Below, piece by piece: positions 28,990 through 40,786 of a DNA stretch of 64,000 nt. This DNA comes from Apoda limacodes (lineage: Eukaryota; Arthropoda; Insecta; Lepidoptera; Limacodidae). The notes beneath the pieces are model-generated. The model saw only the letters and a program-made list of their open reading frames with translations, searched no databases and had not been told where the DNA came from. The position numbers were made by a program, and so were the translations under genes. The stretch is taken from assembly GCA_946406115.1 (NCBI GenBank), contig OX291561.1, positions 1,356,273-1,420,272 on the forward strand, in the 5' to 3' direction. Numbering within the stretch: position 1 is the stretch's first letter; every line of letters begins with the position of its first letter.

Positions 28990-30170
28990 TTTAATTATAA
29001 GTTTATTAATTTGTTAATTTTGTTTTTGGAGATTTATAGATCACGAGTTCATAATTACAAAGTTAAATGCCTTTGGAATCCAGGGAGATTTATTGAGGTG
29101 GATCCAGATCGCTCGCAAGCTGTTGTCGATGTTGTTGTTTTCTATTGTGTTATCATGGGAGGTTACAAATCTGACTTCGTCAATATTCCGTCAGGAGTTT
29201 CAGAAGGATTACATCTCGGTCCTCTATTTTATTGTGCCTATCTATATGATATCGGTTTCTGTTTTTAGGACATAAATCATGTTTTGTATGCCGATAACAA
29301 AAAAATATATGAAAGTACCTTCTAGAACTGACTGCGAACTGATACAACGAGATCTGAACTGACTGCGAGCTGATACAACGAGATCTGAACTGACTGCGAG
29401 CTGATACAACGAGATCTGAAGTGACTGCGAGCTGATACAACGAGATCTGAAGTGACTGCGAGCTGATACAACGAGATCTGAACTGACTACGAGCTGATAC
29501 AACGAGATCTGAACGCCTTGTATGCACACTATCAGCGTAACAACATAACTGTTAATATAAACAAGTGCCAGTGCATAAGTTTCACACGTAGACATAAACC
29601 CAGTAAATCTGTATATAAATTTGATAGAAACCTGGTTGAGCGGGTAGAAAAGGTACGGGATTTAGACTTTTACTTGCTCATAAGTTAATATTTTCTGAAC
29701 ATATCGATACAATAGTTTGTAAAGCACATCGCATGTGTACATGTTAATCATTTCATGATATTAATTGCCTTAAAATGGCATATTATGCTTACGTACAGAG
29801 CAACTTAGAATATGGCTGCCCTATTTGGTCACCACCTATACTGACAAGATCGAACGTATTTAAAAGAAATTCATAAGAAATCTTAATTTTAAATGTAAGA
29901 GACGATATAATTCCCGCATCAACGACTGTAAGCGATGGAAAACCTCTATCCCTTTCTGGTCGACGAGAAATGAAAGACATGTGTTTCTTGTATGATATTA
30001 CGTGGGGGAATATCAACTGCCGAACGTATTATCTAGTTTATGTGCGCTAAAAACCCGTACTAGGAACACCCGCGTGTTAAGTGTACCTCATCACCTCATC
30101 ACAGTACTTATTATGGTATTGATGCGGTTGTGATTCGTCTCCCCCTCTAGTTCTAGTTCTACGGTAACAA
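28990..30170 (+). mobile_element. non-LTR retrotransposon relic with minisatellite inside RT
   Basis: Frames give KLNAFGIQGDLLRWIQ, YKSDFVNIPSG and HLGPLFYCAYLYDI (RT motif B region). The catalytic box reads HVLYADNKKIYEST (29281-29315, DD to DN), followed by thumb pieces ISFTRRHKPSKSVYKF, NLVERVEKVRDL, YVQSNLEYGCPIWSPP (about 29790-29840) and KKFIRNLNFKCKRRYN. There are many stops and shifts. A 31-bp array interrupts it just after the catalytic box. Confidence 0.75.
29325..29510. repeat. 31-bp minisatellite, 6 units, derived from RT coding sequence
   Basis: Units GAACTGACTGCGAGCTGATA then CAACGAGATCT. One unit encodes DCELIQRDL, which is plausible RT sequence between the catalytic box and the next motif. 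The array therefore grew by duplicating the element's own codons. 31 is not a multiple of 3, so the growth itself breaks the frame. Confidence 0.85.
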
Positions 30171-30652
30171 AAAATTTATAGATATTTATATTTTCTATTT
30201 ATAAAAAAATGTCTTCAAAACCCATATCGTTAAGAAATTAACTGCTAAGGCATCCCTCTAGCCATATATCGTTGTCATTATTGTTATTATTTTTAAGTTA
30301 TACCTACTCATATACTTAAGTAAGTTTAGTGCAATAAATGTGTATTTCTGTACTACAATGTATATGTAAGTATTTCATTTGAATTTTTTCTACTTGTTAT
30401 ATCCATCCTATTTGATTGTTTTCTATTGTGTTGTTTAAATCTTTGGTGTGTAGTGTGTGTGTAGTTTCGTCGTTCCTTAAGTTATTGTTTTATTTTAATT
30501 TAATTATTTATTTTTAAAGTGACTATAACAGCGTCTACCTGTTATTAATATTTTGCTGTTATCAATATCGAGCAATAACGATCGAAATAAAATTACGTTT
30601 GTTGTATGGGAGCTCCTTCAAATTTTTATTTTTTTCTGTTTTTTATAGCGTA
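30171..30652. other. retroelement 3' region and interspersed-repeat piece
   Basis: AT-rich, no gene. At about 30585-30652 is part of the SINE-like repeat (ACGTTTGTTGTATGGGAGCT...TTTTTATAGCG), which ends where the minus-strand retroelement copy begins. This is again an insertion into that repeat, at the same motif as at 7023. Confidence 0.5.
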
Positions 30653-31975
30653 TGTTTTTTTTTTATACCACTAAGGTAGCAAACAAGCATGGGGTCCGCC
30701 TGATGGTAAGCGGCCACCGCGGCCCATGGGCGCCCGTAACACCAGGGGTGTCACTCGCGCGTTGTGACCCTTCAAAAATACAATAACTTCTTTCTTGTAG
30801 AACCTCATACTGTAGTCCTTAAAGAAAACCTTGGCAGGGAGCTCATTCCACAACCCAAGCGTTCGCGGGAGGAAGTTTCTCTGAAACCGCACTGTACGCA
30901 ACCATTTCGGTGCTAGAGTAGAGTAGTAGAGAATGAATTCCCTGCCGATGGCGAGCGGTTCGATGGTAGAAAGTAGCCGTGGGCATCATTTCGAACAATT
31001 CCTCAGAACACATCCCAAAGTTCAAGCGGAAGAACACACACAGTAAAGCAAAGTCTCTCCTCAGACTTCAGGGTTCGATACGGCAAGTGAGTTTGCGATC
31101 GTCGGCAATTCTCACAACCCATTATTGGACCGAGTCAAAAGGGCCAAGTTGGTATCCGGGTGAACCCGCCCAGAGATGGCAGTAGTACTATGGGGCCGAA
31201 CTTGCGACTTGTAAAGTAGCAACCTCTGCCCCGACGTGAAGTACTGCCTCGCTATGTTGAGTACACCTAGTTTTATGGACGCCAGCTTCACCTTGTCTTG
31301 CAAATGATCTCGGAACTGAACATCGCTGGAGATGTCAACACCACGGATCCCAATGCTCTTGGAGATGGAGAGGAGAGTGTTCTGGAATTGTGGGACTACA
31401 GTGAATGGGGTTTTCTACGCGGTGAACGCGCAGACTTGTGTCTTTGTAAGTTTGAATCGGACCAAATTTACCCATTCCTAGTCAGAGACCTTGGACAGTG
31501 TGGTCCCGATTTAAGACACAAGTTCTCCGCGGTTTGCCTTCACAACGAAACGAGGGATGTTTGCACGACAAGCGTCTCCAGTACTGTCAACTGCATAGCA
31601 ATGCATGTTGTTGATTTCGAACATGTCATTGATATGCAGAAGAAACAGCGCAGGAGACAGCACAGAGCCTTGCGGAATACCAGCATTAATGTCCATGCTT
31701 TGAGAGCAACTACCGTCAACTTCGGTTCTTATGCGTCTGATGAAAAAAAAGCTAGCCACCAATTTGCACAAACCCTCGGGCACTCCGTAAGATGGCAACT
31801 TCGATTGAAGACCCCGGTGCCAGACCCGATCGAACGCCTTCGCTATGTCCAGGCTACGTGCGAATGCCTCACCCTGACTCTGAATGACTAGTGCCTATCG
31901 GTGTGTGAGATACACTAGAAGGTTACTAGTCGAGCGACCAGAAAGCACGACTCCCAGAAGAATACCTTACCTATA
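30653..31975 (-). mobile_element. decayed copy of the jockey-like element of 7024..9463
   Basis: It has the same 3' tail (poly-T at the left, then TATACCACTAAGG and the GGTGACC/CCTGATGGTAAGCGG motif). Coding matches, read leftward, include YLTHR, SLDIAKAFDRVWHRG, DINAGIPQGSVLSP, a catalytic box CYAVDSTGD (near 31580-31600, DD to VD) and RFQRNFLPRTLGLWNELPAK. A deletion joins a piece ending GVVLSGRS to the RT (about 31930-31950), removing several hundred bases found in the 7024 copy. Confidence 0.85.
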
Positions 31976-32038
31976 ATCGCCTTAATATGCCTAATCATGA
32001 AATTTCACACGAAGTTAGGTCTTACATCACAAATATAT

Positions 32039-32610
32039 CGGGGCAGAGGTTTCTGCTTTACAAGTCACAAGTTGGTCCCCATATGAAGTACTGTTGCCAT
32101 CTCTAGGCGGGTGCACCCAGATACCAGCTTGGCCCTTTTGACTCGGTTCAACGACGGGCTGTAAGAATTGTCGACGATCCCAAACTCACTTGCCGTATCG
32201 AACCCTTAAGTCTGAGGAGAGACTTAGCCTCCCTGTGTGCGTTCTATCGCTTGTACAATGGAATGTGTTCTAAAGAATTGTTCGAAATGATGCCCACGGC
32301 TACTGTCTACCATTTCACTGCTCGCTATCGGCAGGGAATTCATTCTCACACTTTAGAACCGAAATGGTCGCCTACAGTGCGGTTTCAGAGAAACTTCCTC
32401 CAGCGAACGCTTGGGTTGTGGAATGAGCTCCCTGCCAAGGTTTTCTGTAAGGACTACAGTATGGAGTTCTTCAAGAAAGAAGTTATTAGATTTCTGAAAG
32501 GTCGGCAACGCGCAAGTGATACCCCTGGTGTTGCAAGCGTCCGTAGGCTACGGTGACCGCTTACCATCAGGCGGACCGTAAGCTTGTTTGCAACCCTAGT
32601 AGCAATATTA
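32039..32610 (+). mobile_element. 3' fragment of the same jockey-like element
   Basis: Starts in the RT thumb (GQRFLLYKSQV) and runs to the terminal motif, including an intact 101-codon end (MYNGMCSKELFEMMPT ... GVASVRRLR). Its poly(A) is lost. It lies head to head with the minus-strand copy, 63 bp apart. Confidence 0.85.
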
Positions 32611-32994
32611 AATACTAAAGTCTACGGTCACTTAAATTTGTAAAACAAAGTCAAGCGTCTAAGTCAATTCAATAAAAAATATGCTATTTTAATAAATACG
32701 GTTATTTTTGTCGCATATTGTGACAAATAAATCAAAACCTATGAAGTACTTCCTGTTGATCTGGAATAAGCACACTTAGAAGAAAAAATTTGACAACGGT
32801 AAATTTGTTGTTAAATTACTTATTTCTTGTTACTTATTTGCCTTAGTTGGTAAACTAACCACGACCTATGTCGATGTGTTGAGACAACAATTGTCCAACG
32901 GCAAAGGTAAGTTTGTCCCTTAATACAGTTTACCTTTTTAGAAACCCTCGGTGCGCGAGTCCGACTCGCACTTGACCGGTTTTTTTATGATTCC
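32611..32994. other. AT-rich non-coding, with repeat-end motif
   Basis: No gene. CGCGAGTCCGACTCGCACTTGACCGG at 32953-32978 (given here by its 5' and 3' parts) is the end motif of the SINE-like repeat. Confidence 0.4.
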
Positions 32995-33180
32995 GATCTT
33001 GTATCTGGTTAACTTTGTATGTTTGTTCGACGATAATTTGAGTACCGATACTCCGATTTTGTATCTGTTTAACTTTATATGTTTTTTCGAAGATAATTTG
33101 AGTACCGATGCTCCGATCTTATATCTGGCTAACTTTGTATGTTTGTTCGACGATAATTTGAGCACCGATGCTCCGATCTT
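32995..33180. repeat. 60-bp minisatellite, 3 units plus partial
   Basis: Units begin GATCTTGTATCTGGTTAACT and end AGTACCGATACTCC, with a few substitutions between copies. It is open in frames on both strands only because 60 is divisible by 3; not a gene. Confidence 0.85.
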
Positions 33181-34882
33181 GATGTTTCTTAGTACACGAG
33201 TAGTTGAGGCCAAAAAAATTTTTGAGTTGAATGAGTAGGATCGGTGGAGGGGTTACGGAAATGTGGGGTGATAGATTGGGGTGTCAAATGAATGGGTGTA
33301 ACTTTGGTGATAGTAATTGGGTACCATGAGACTGATCTTATCCGTTTTATTCCAGTCAAATACCTTTTGGATGTAATTTAATGAAGTATGCAGTTACTTT
33401 AGTTTATAATATTGGTTAAAATTGTGAAGTCACGAGGTGTCAGTTCGCTGCGATCGACTAGTACGAGTTCATAAAATATAAATAGGTACCATAAATTTTT
33501 TTTACACTGGTCACCTATTAAAAATTAAAAATCTAGTTCTAAATGCAAATAAAACAAAACTTTTACCGCCTAGAAAAGACGGAATACATTTAAAGCAAAT
33601 ATTAACGAATTCTTATTACCTCAGTTATTTGTAAGGAGCGTTTGAACGAATAGAGCCAATCACTTAACGCCCGTTGCCCGTCGCCCGTCGTCCATCGCCC
33701 GTCGCCCGTCGTCGGACTAGTTGTGAGCCTAACTGTCCGTCAGCGTCTACTCTTGTCGCTGATAAATAATCGCTCAGGATGAGTAAGAGTCGCCAATACC
33801 TCTAATGAAAAATTTATTGTTTATGGACTGAAGAAAATATAAATTGTCTCATTAGATATTATCTTATACTAGGATCGCTGAAAGAAATTTCTTTATAATC
33901 AATGATTTTAAAGAGATTTCTTTAAATTACTCTGTGTCTTTGTATAAAGCATTATTTTTAGATTTTTTATCGAAATTTTTATTGCGTACAATAATCAGTT
34001 TATTAAACCAAACAAATATAAAAAAAATCGGCCAAGTGCGAGTCCGAGCGCACCAATGGTTCTGTACAAACTTATTATAAGTAGATAGTTCTTCCATCAT
34101 GAGATGAAGTCTCATAGGTTTATGATCAGTTTTTGGATTTTTCCCTGTATTTGTGATATAACATCTTGCTTCTTACCAAATTTCATAATTCTAGGTCAAC
34201 GGGAAGTACCCGCTTGTTAGTTTGTTAGAAGTTTTGATTTATTTGTGTGCGACAAAAATGTACGTATTTTGGCCATATTTTTTTATTGCATCGATTCAGT
34301 AGCTTAATTTTTTTTACGACTTTAACTGTCCGTAGACTTAAGTTTTTGATACTTATTTAACTGTCCGTAGACTTAAGTTTTTGATACATAACTAAGCTTG
34401 ATACCTCCACGCATTCTTGAGTCAAAGGGTCTTGACAGGCAGACGAACATTTTTTTTTGAAACTGATAAATTTTATATTTGTAATGTGCGTGGTTTGAGA
34501 TCTAGTTTCGTGTCAAATTTCACGATTCTAGGACAACAGGAAGTATCCCATAGGTTTGGATTTATTTGTAAATGCCAAAATATGCGACAAAAAGGACAGC
34601 TTTTTTTTTTATTGCGTTGGCTTTTACAACTTTAATGAGACCGTAGGACTTAGTATTTGGTATTAATTTCATGTATACTTTGACTTGATTCTGAGAAAAA
34701 GGGTCCATCTGTCTGTCGATGGATAACAAAGTGATCCTATAAGGGTTACATTTTTCTTTTGAGGTACGGAACCCAAAATATATGGAAAAATGTACCCTAG
34801 ACTAGCGACTTCCAGCCGCTTGTGTCGGTAACTGTACGATAAACCGCTAGGAATTAGTTACAGAAGCTCTTAGACTAGGTTG
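33181..34882. other. decayed repeats; no gene seen
   Basis: A weak RT-like trace (NLVLNANKTKLLPPR) lies near 33520-33580. Simple GCCCGTC repeats occur at 33669-33715. The SINE-like repeat end (AATCGGCCAAGTGCGAGTCC) is at 34027, followed by its decayed body. A 34-bp direct duplication (TTTAACTGTCCGTAGACTTA) lies at 34320-34390, and another GGTACGGAACCC end near 34763. Confidence 0.45.
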
Positions 34883-35058
34883 TACCAACTAAATTAAACG
34901 TTAACCAGCCATCAACAATGAAAGATTCCATGAAAATTTGCATAGGCAGCAATTTTTCTAGCTGTTTAACTTAAAAATATCTGACAATAGAAATGATCTT
35001 ACAATCTCCCATTTTTGGAAACTGGTTAACTTCAAAGTTAGTTAGTGCAACTCAGCGT
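34883..35058. mobile_element. MITE-like element, copy 1
   Basis: Sequence from ACCAACTAAATTAAACGTTA to TTCAAAGTTAGTTAGTGCAA is similar throughout to 43805-44010 (shared CATGAAAATTTGCATAG and TTAACTTCAAAGTTAGTTAG-like ends). The ends are inverted (ACTAACTTT against AAAGTTAGT). No coding capacity. Confidence 0.5.
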
Positions 35059-35887
35059 CATTAGCTCAAAGTCCTGATTAGCATTGTTGTCGTGCTAAAT
35101 TTGGTATATTGCGTGAGTTGGCAACTGTATGGCCGAGTCTGGCCTGTTGTGGACGGCGTCTTCGTTAAAACAAACTCTTGGAAACGTAGAAGCCGTGGGC
35201 CTCTCGGGAACACCTACCGCCAAAACCTTATCATCATCTTACTTTCATTTATAAATAGAAACCTAAACACAGACTTCAAGTTCGTCATTTTCAATCGCCC
35301 TTTTTTACCTACATACCTAAAAGATAGAGTCCTTTGAACGTCGGACAGATAAAAAGACAGCGTAGGCAACAGGGCTCCGTTGGGACCATTTTTGTGAGGA
35401 ACCCTAAAATCATAAATCCAATTTTGTTTATATGCTATATGTACTTAATAACTAATTGTACATCAAAACCTCTAGAGCTACGTAGGCCAGTCCGTAGCAG
35501 TCAGGTGCCGTCAGTCCATAGCCGACTACGGCGGGTTACACGCGCGTAGCAGCGTAGGCGTAGCCTTGCTACGATACACACAGAACTTTTGTTTTAAGAG
35601 TTTTTCGTTAGTTTTACAGTGAAGTGTTGAGATAAACTCTTTTGTTTTTGTCGATCCTACTGTTTAACTTTTAAGAATTATCTAACTCTAAGACGCATCT
35701 GTAAAAGAATAAAGTTAAAAATAAATATAATAATACCTAGATTTTTTTTTGATAATTTTATAAATGTTAACTAGATAATCGAATTTGATTAAATTAAAAA
35801 TTTTAAAAAATATATTCCTTGCCCTAATATTTTTTTCATTAGTAATTTTAAATAAAAATCCTTGTGTAAGGCTTGAAAGTGAACAAG
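35059..35887. other. region upstream of the GPCR exon; no gene recognised
   Basis: A GC-richer block at 35480-35580 with repeated CGTAGC/CGTAGG motifs, then AT-rich DNA up to the GPCR start. An untranslated exon or promoter of the GPCR could lie here, but no TATA box or splice site stands out. Confidence 0.35.
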
Positions 35888-36185
35888 ATGGCAGAATCGT
35901 TCCTCCGTCCGAACGAGTCAATGGAGCAGCTAATCTTGCGCTGCACAAACTTGTCCTCGTTCTCATGCAGCGAGCGCGAGTTCCTGTGGGTGTCGATGGG
36001 CCCGGTGCGGCTCCCGCTGCGAGAGGCGGCCCCGGTGTCCGCGGCGCTGCTACTGCTCTTCCTGACGGGCGCGGCTGGCAACGCCGCCGTCTGCCTCGTC
36101 ATCGTGCGCCGCCCCGCCATGCACACTGCCACTAACTACTACCTCTTCAGCCTCGCCGTCAGCGACCTGCTGCTTCTGCTCTTCG
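35888..36185 (+). CDS. class A neuropeptide GPCR, first coding exon (pyrokinin/PBAN/CAPA receptor type)
   Basis: ATG at 35888, 99 codons plus one base, then donor G|GTACTT. The N-terminus has two N-glycosylation sites (Asn9 in NES, Asn21 in NLS) and no signal peptide. TM1 is about residues 48-72, with the conserved GN (GAAGNAAVCLVIV). Intracellular loop 1 is RRPAMHTATNYY. TM2 carries LFSLAVSDLLLLLFG with the conserved Asp93. MHTATNYYLFSLAVSD is characteristic of neuromedin-U/pyrokinin-type receptors. The exon is strikingly GC-rich against its AT-rich surroundings. The receptor would sit in the plasma membrane and couple a peptide hormone to G proteins. Which paralogue it is (PBAN, diapause hormone or CAPA receptor) cannot be decided from this part. 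Confidence 0.85.
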
Positions 36186-36452
36186 GTACTTACATTACTT
36201 ATCTTCTATCATATCATTTCATTTTTCATACTTTCATACTAATTTTATGGACGCAAAAACGTTTGTTTGTTGAACGATCGCCCGTCTCTCACATCGTAAC
36301 GGCGCAACAAAGTTATTTTTTTGCCACAGGGATATCTGAAGGAATAACATATAATTATTGTTATCCCGGCTAAGTGTTCTAGTATATATTTCTTCATAAG
36401 TGAAATATCACACACTCTTAAACAAATCTCCGGAACTTAAAACCCTGCTGGA

Positions 36453-36645
36453 GTAGCGCGTATGTACACTCTCATTTATGGTAGGTCGCACGTACACTCT
36501 GTTAGGATAGGGCTTACGTACACTCTCTGTTAATAGGGTAGGGCCTACATACACTCTCTGTTAGGTTATGGCGTACGTGAACTCTGTTAGGGTAGGGCGT
36601 ACCTACACTCTGATAGGATAGGGCGTACGTATACTCTCAGGTAGG
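36453..36645. repeat. degenerate ~28-bp tandem repeat (about 7 units)
   Basis: Repeats of TAGGGCGTACGTACACTCTC(TGTTAGGA) with many substitutions and small length changes, just inside the GPCR intron. Confidence 0.75.
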
Positions 36646-38554
36646 CTACTTGCAGAAGCGAGCAGTTCGTTCAATTTACAAACTGGGTCCTAAAGAGTCA
36701 CTTGGAACTAGATTTAAAAAAAAAAATTAACACTTGCATCACAATACCTATTTGAAAATCTAATATTTTTTGAGAAAAATATGACTGTTAAGAAATTATT
36801 TTTTTTTAAAAATCCCACAACTGTTAAAATGTGATCGAAAAAGGATAAAATAATTTAAAAACTTACTTAACCAGATTATGTAACGAAAGATAATAAACGT
36901 AAAAAGTTTTTTATAATAGAGTTGATCTCTCGCGAAGTCGGTCATATAAACAATGGAGTATCAGTTTTCATAGCACTTTATTACGTGCATATTTGCTTCT
37001 CGAAAAAATACTTAGATGTACTTAGCCATGAACTTCATAAACAACCTAAGTATATACGCAGGGAGCTGCCATCGAATGAACTAAAGTTTTGCAGTTTTAT
37101 AGTAAACTGCAAAACGTAAAAGATGTTTTACGACGACGTAATGTAACACATGATATCTTCATTTTAGTTAAAATTTAAAATAAAAATCGAGGGCTTTTTC
37201 AATTATTTTTTTATTTCAGACTTTTTAGAGAGCATGTACGTATTATCTACATATCTCTATAGTATATTACATGGTGATAATATATTATGTATACATATTT
37301 ACAACTATACTTTGCTCGGTACTTTAACTGGATATTATTACGTAGAATGAAAAAGATAAGTTGATATGATGTTGTATGTGTGTGTGTGTGTGTGTGTGAA
37401 CATTCAGCTGCAGCTCTATAATAGTTGTCAAATCGTTGGGTAGACATACCTCCAGCAAGTGTACCATTTCAAGGGAATAAATGTTCTGGAAAAATATTAA
37501 AAGTGATGATTCCCCTCATATTAAGTTGGTTCCGTTATGTACATAAACAATGTCGCGTTCAGTAGAGTTCGATCTTTAGACGGTGTAATAATAGCTGATC
37601 TAGATCAGAGAAAGATTTTTAAAAATCCTTATAACAGCATAGCGTTGTAAGAATAAAAGCGATAGAGAAGCACTTTACTATTAAAAATAGGATAAATTAA
37701 ACAACTATCGAAAGAAAACTAAGAGTTTAAACTAAGTAAACTGGGTTTCCACTGAAAATTAGCGCCGTGGTAGAGCTGCTGCATGATGCTGAGTGGTAGA
37801 GCTGCTGCATGATGCTGAGTGGTAGAGCTGCTGCATGATGCTGAGTGGGAAACCACTGTTTAAAGCAGAGTGCTCTTCTATGTATAACAATAACTAATAA
37901 ACGCTACAAAAAAACGTAAACGTAATTTATTGTTTTTGAAGTACTAATAATCGATTGAAAAAATTTAATAAATTAGGGTATTTTCTACACATTGGAAAGA
38001 ATAAAGTGCTTTTTAAAAATTTCTTTGAGTTTATTTAATAAAAAGTCTTTATCAGTTATTATTTTTCGAACTTCAACTTGCATTGACAACGAGATATCTA
38101 TTCAAATAATAGGTTTAAAAATGTTTCGCTTCTTGGAGCTCTTCATATATATTTACTTAACAACAACACTTGTAAAAGTTATTAAAACTTGTTTGTTATG
38201 ATTTTTTGAAATCAACAAAAAATGCGAAAAAAATATAATTTCAAAAAATTATAATAAACAAAATAAACAGTTTTTGTAACTTTAATATTAAGGTTTGTAT
38301 ATGTGGATCGTAAAAACTGGGCCAACGTAGGCCTTAATAATTTTGGCGTCAGATTTTATGTTCACGGTTTGTGTAATATGTGGTGTATTGTGTTTCTGTT
38401 TTTGTATGTTTGTGTTTCTCTGTGTGACGTGCTTATTCACTATGTATAAAATTAATAGAATCAAAACAATGTACATACGCCGCGACCTGTCAAAGGATTA
38501 TATGAGACTGACTGAGATGCCGGTCCACCCAGGGTAGCGACAATCCTATTAACC
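36646..38554. other. GPCR intron: AT-rich DNA, no gene
   Basis: Contains a (GT)n run at 37374-37398 and the 26-bp repeat at 37769-37846. Otherwise I see no coding or transposon signal. Confidence 0.4.
37769..37846. repeat. 26-bp tandem repeat, 3 units
   Basis: GGTAGAGCTGCTGCATGATG then CTGAGT, three identical units. They are flanked by GGGTTTCCACTG on the left and GGGAAACCACTG on the right, an imperfect inverted pair. Confidence 0.85.
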
Positions 38555-38960
38555 TTGTCACGCGCCGCGGTCCAACTTAATAAATCTTTAGTTAACAAAT
38601 CCCCGCCCCAGCCAGACCGTGTCTGGATGAGGATAAACCGAGCCAGAACCTCAATCTACTGGTAATCGAGAAAGCATCACGACGGCACGCTTCAGCACTG
38701 AATCCCCTACCATGACCTCTGCGACCCGCGGGATACCGTCCGAACCGGGGAATAATTGCACGATGCGACCTAAACGCCATTGCAAGGGCGGTAAATTTGA
38801 TTCCTTTAATAGGACAAGGTCTCCAACGCGCGGGGGTTGGTTTTATCCGTCCACCGTACCCGTTGCTGTAACAAATGTAAATATTCCGAAGACCACCGAC
38901 GGTGGAACAATTGCGTAATTTGTTGAAGCAACTGAAAGCGCGATAACCTATGAACTTACA
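38555..38960 (-). mobile_element. BEL/Pao retrotransposon integrase C-terminus and downstream sequence
   Basis: Minus-strand codons give GDLVLLKESNLPPLQWRLG, RIVQLFPGSDGIPRVAEVMV and SVLKRAVVMLSRLPVD with a stop at about 38655. This is the C-terminal integrase region (DUF5641-like) of BEL/Pao elements. Sequence after it (TGTTAACTAAAGATTTATTA) may be the start of the 3' LTR. No other BEL/Pao genes remain. Confidence 0.75.
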
Positions 38961-39033
38961 CATCGATGAAGGAGTATTCAGGCAAGGAGGTTAAAGGACT
39001 ACTGATCAAGCAAACAACTCCGATTACGATATT

Positions 39034-39090
39034 GACCCCCGGCAGGCCGCACGACCCCCGGCAGGCCGCACGAACCCCGGCAGGCCGCGC
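39034..39090. repeat. 18-bp GC-rich tandem repeat, 3 units
   Basis: Units CCCCGGCAGGCCGCACGA, the last ending GCGCG. Probably associated with the retroelement debris beside it. Confidence 0.8.
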
Positions 39091-40786
39091 GTCAGATTCT
39101 AATCAAATAATTATTACACTTCAAAGTCGCTTGAAGAGTCTTTTAAATTCGTGAGGAGGCTTACTTCAAGCTACCATCGGGACAATTAATGACGTGCCTG
39201 TTCTTTCATCTTGTAAGTAAAAGAGGAGCCAAAGTAGGTAATGAGTGTGGTAACATTTTGTTACATATGGTAACTAGCTAAACACTAATGTACTTACGAA
39301 ATTACGGTACTGTTTACTATACCTCCAGCTCTAGTGTTTATGCAATGTATGTGCTAGGAGCGAATAAGCTTTCTAGATATGAAAAAACAACTATAAAATT
39401 AACATGATAAAGGATCTTTGTTGAAGGCCTCGACCGACTTTTTAATGCGTATTTAACTGTCCATGTGGAAGGAAATATAGTGCTTAAATTGAAATGGGAA
39501 GAAGTATCAAGAATATTAATTAAAAAAGTAGTGAAATTTCATGGTTCTGAGTAACCTAAATAAAAAAATTAATTAACTAATTAAAAAACCAACTGCCAAG
39601 TCTTTTTACTGTGACTTCATGCTACTGTAGTCATTGTACTATGATAAAATACTTTTCACTCGTTTATGAATAAATTAATATGACGTGTGACGTCTTAATC
39701 AGATTCAGCTGATTACCTACCTTGCTTGCTTATAACTATTCCTTTTTCTGTCGTTTAATCTAACGCGACAGATGGTACACATACAACTTTATTAAACTAA
39801 ACTCATTTATCAAATTGTTGGATATACATACTGTGGTCTACCTGCATCTACTGCAGGCGACAGATTTAAGCAACTAAGTTTTTCATGTTGTACTTGGCAT
39901 GCAAATAAACATACATACATTTACTGCTGCCAATCTTACCTGCTGGCTTTACTATCACGATAACACTATTACTAAGTATTGGCTTCCGTCATTTGGTTTG
40001 GGCACTGTTTTCGCGCACTTTTTATTTGTTTCCACAATTTATTTATTTAAAATCGAGTGACATTGACAACGTCACAATGCATGTTTTCTTTTTTGGTTTT
40101 GACAGTAAGCAATCGAAGATAAGAGAAAATTGCTTTCAAACTTCAATTAAAATAAGTACTTGTTTCAAGTTCATTACCAATGCCAATGCCGTAAATGATC
40201 CTCACATACCACCAACGCACGCGGCAATAAAAACTATCACCATTGAATTTAGATATCCGCCACAGACGTAATACCCATCCATACACGCTCATTTGGTGAC
40301 CGTGTGACGCGTGGGGCGGCAGGGATTGCGCGTAGTTTACAGTTTTTCAATATGGCAACTATAGTTTCATTTTTCCCCTTACCGCGTCTGAAAAGTTTGT
40401 GTAGCACTGTACCTCAGTTTGAGAACAAGACTCTGGTAAGACAGTGTTCTTTCGTAGCAATGTGACAACTATCCATCCCACTTAAAACAGGCTTTGGACT
40501 GTCAAAATAAAGTAATAACAGCACTTGATCTTGTTTGTAAAAACTTTTTAATTTGTACCAAAAATACTAAAAATTAGTACAAAAATTAAACTGACAGTGC
40601 GTTAGGTATTACAGTAATAAGGTGTGTTTCAAAGTTCATTACATTATTTACAAGATATTTACATAATACATTTACACCTAAACTAATACTTATATACAAA
40701 ATTGTTGCACAAACCCTCCTTAGCGTTCTACACAGAAGTAAGCACGTTTGCGCACATGTCTTTGCACTTTATTTAAAATGTCTCTG
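39091..40786. other. GPCR intron: no gene recognised
   Basis: AT-rich sequence without repeats I can name. Short open frames here have no recognisable content. Confidence 0.35.

Noticed and set aside
31298..31891. 197-aa plus-strand open frame
   Set aside because: Antisense of the minus-strand retroelement RT copy at 30653-31975.
35848..36132. Minus-strand and alternative plus-strand open frames over the GPCR exon
   Set aside because: GC-rich coding DNA opens other frames; only the receptor frame shows transmembrane segments and family motifs.
36186..36373. Continuation of the GPCR frame past 36185
   Set aside because: After the donor the frame turns into AT-rich, non-receptor sequence and stops; the TM2 end is instead found in the exon at 55668.
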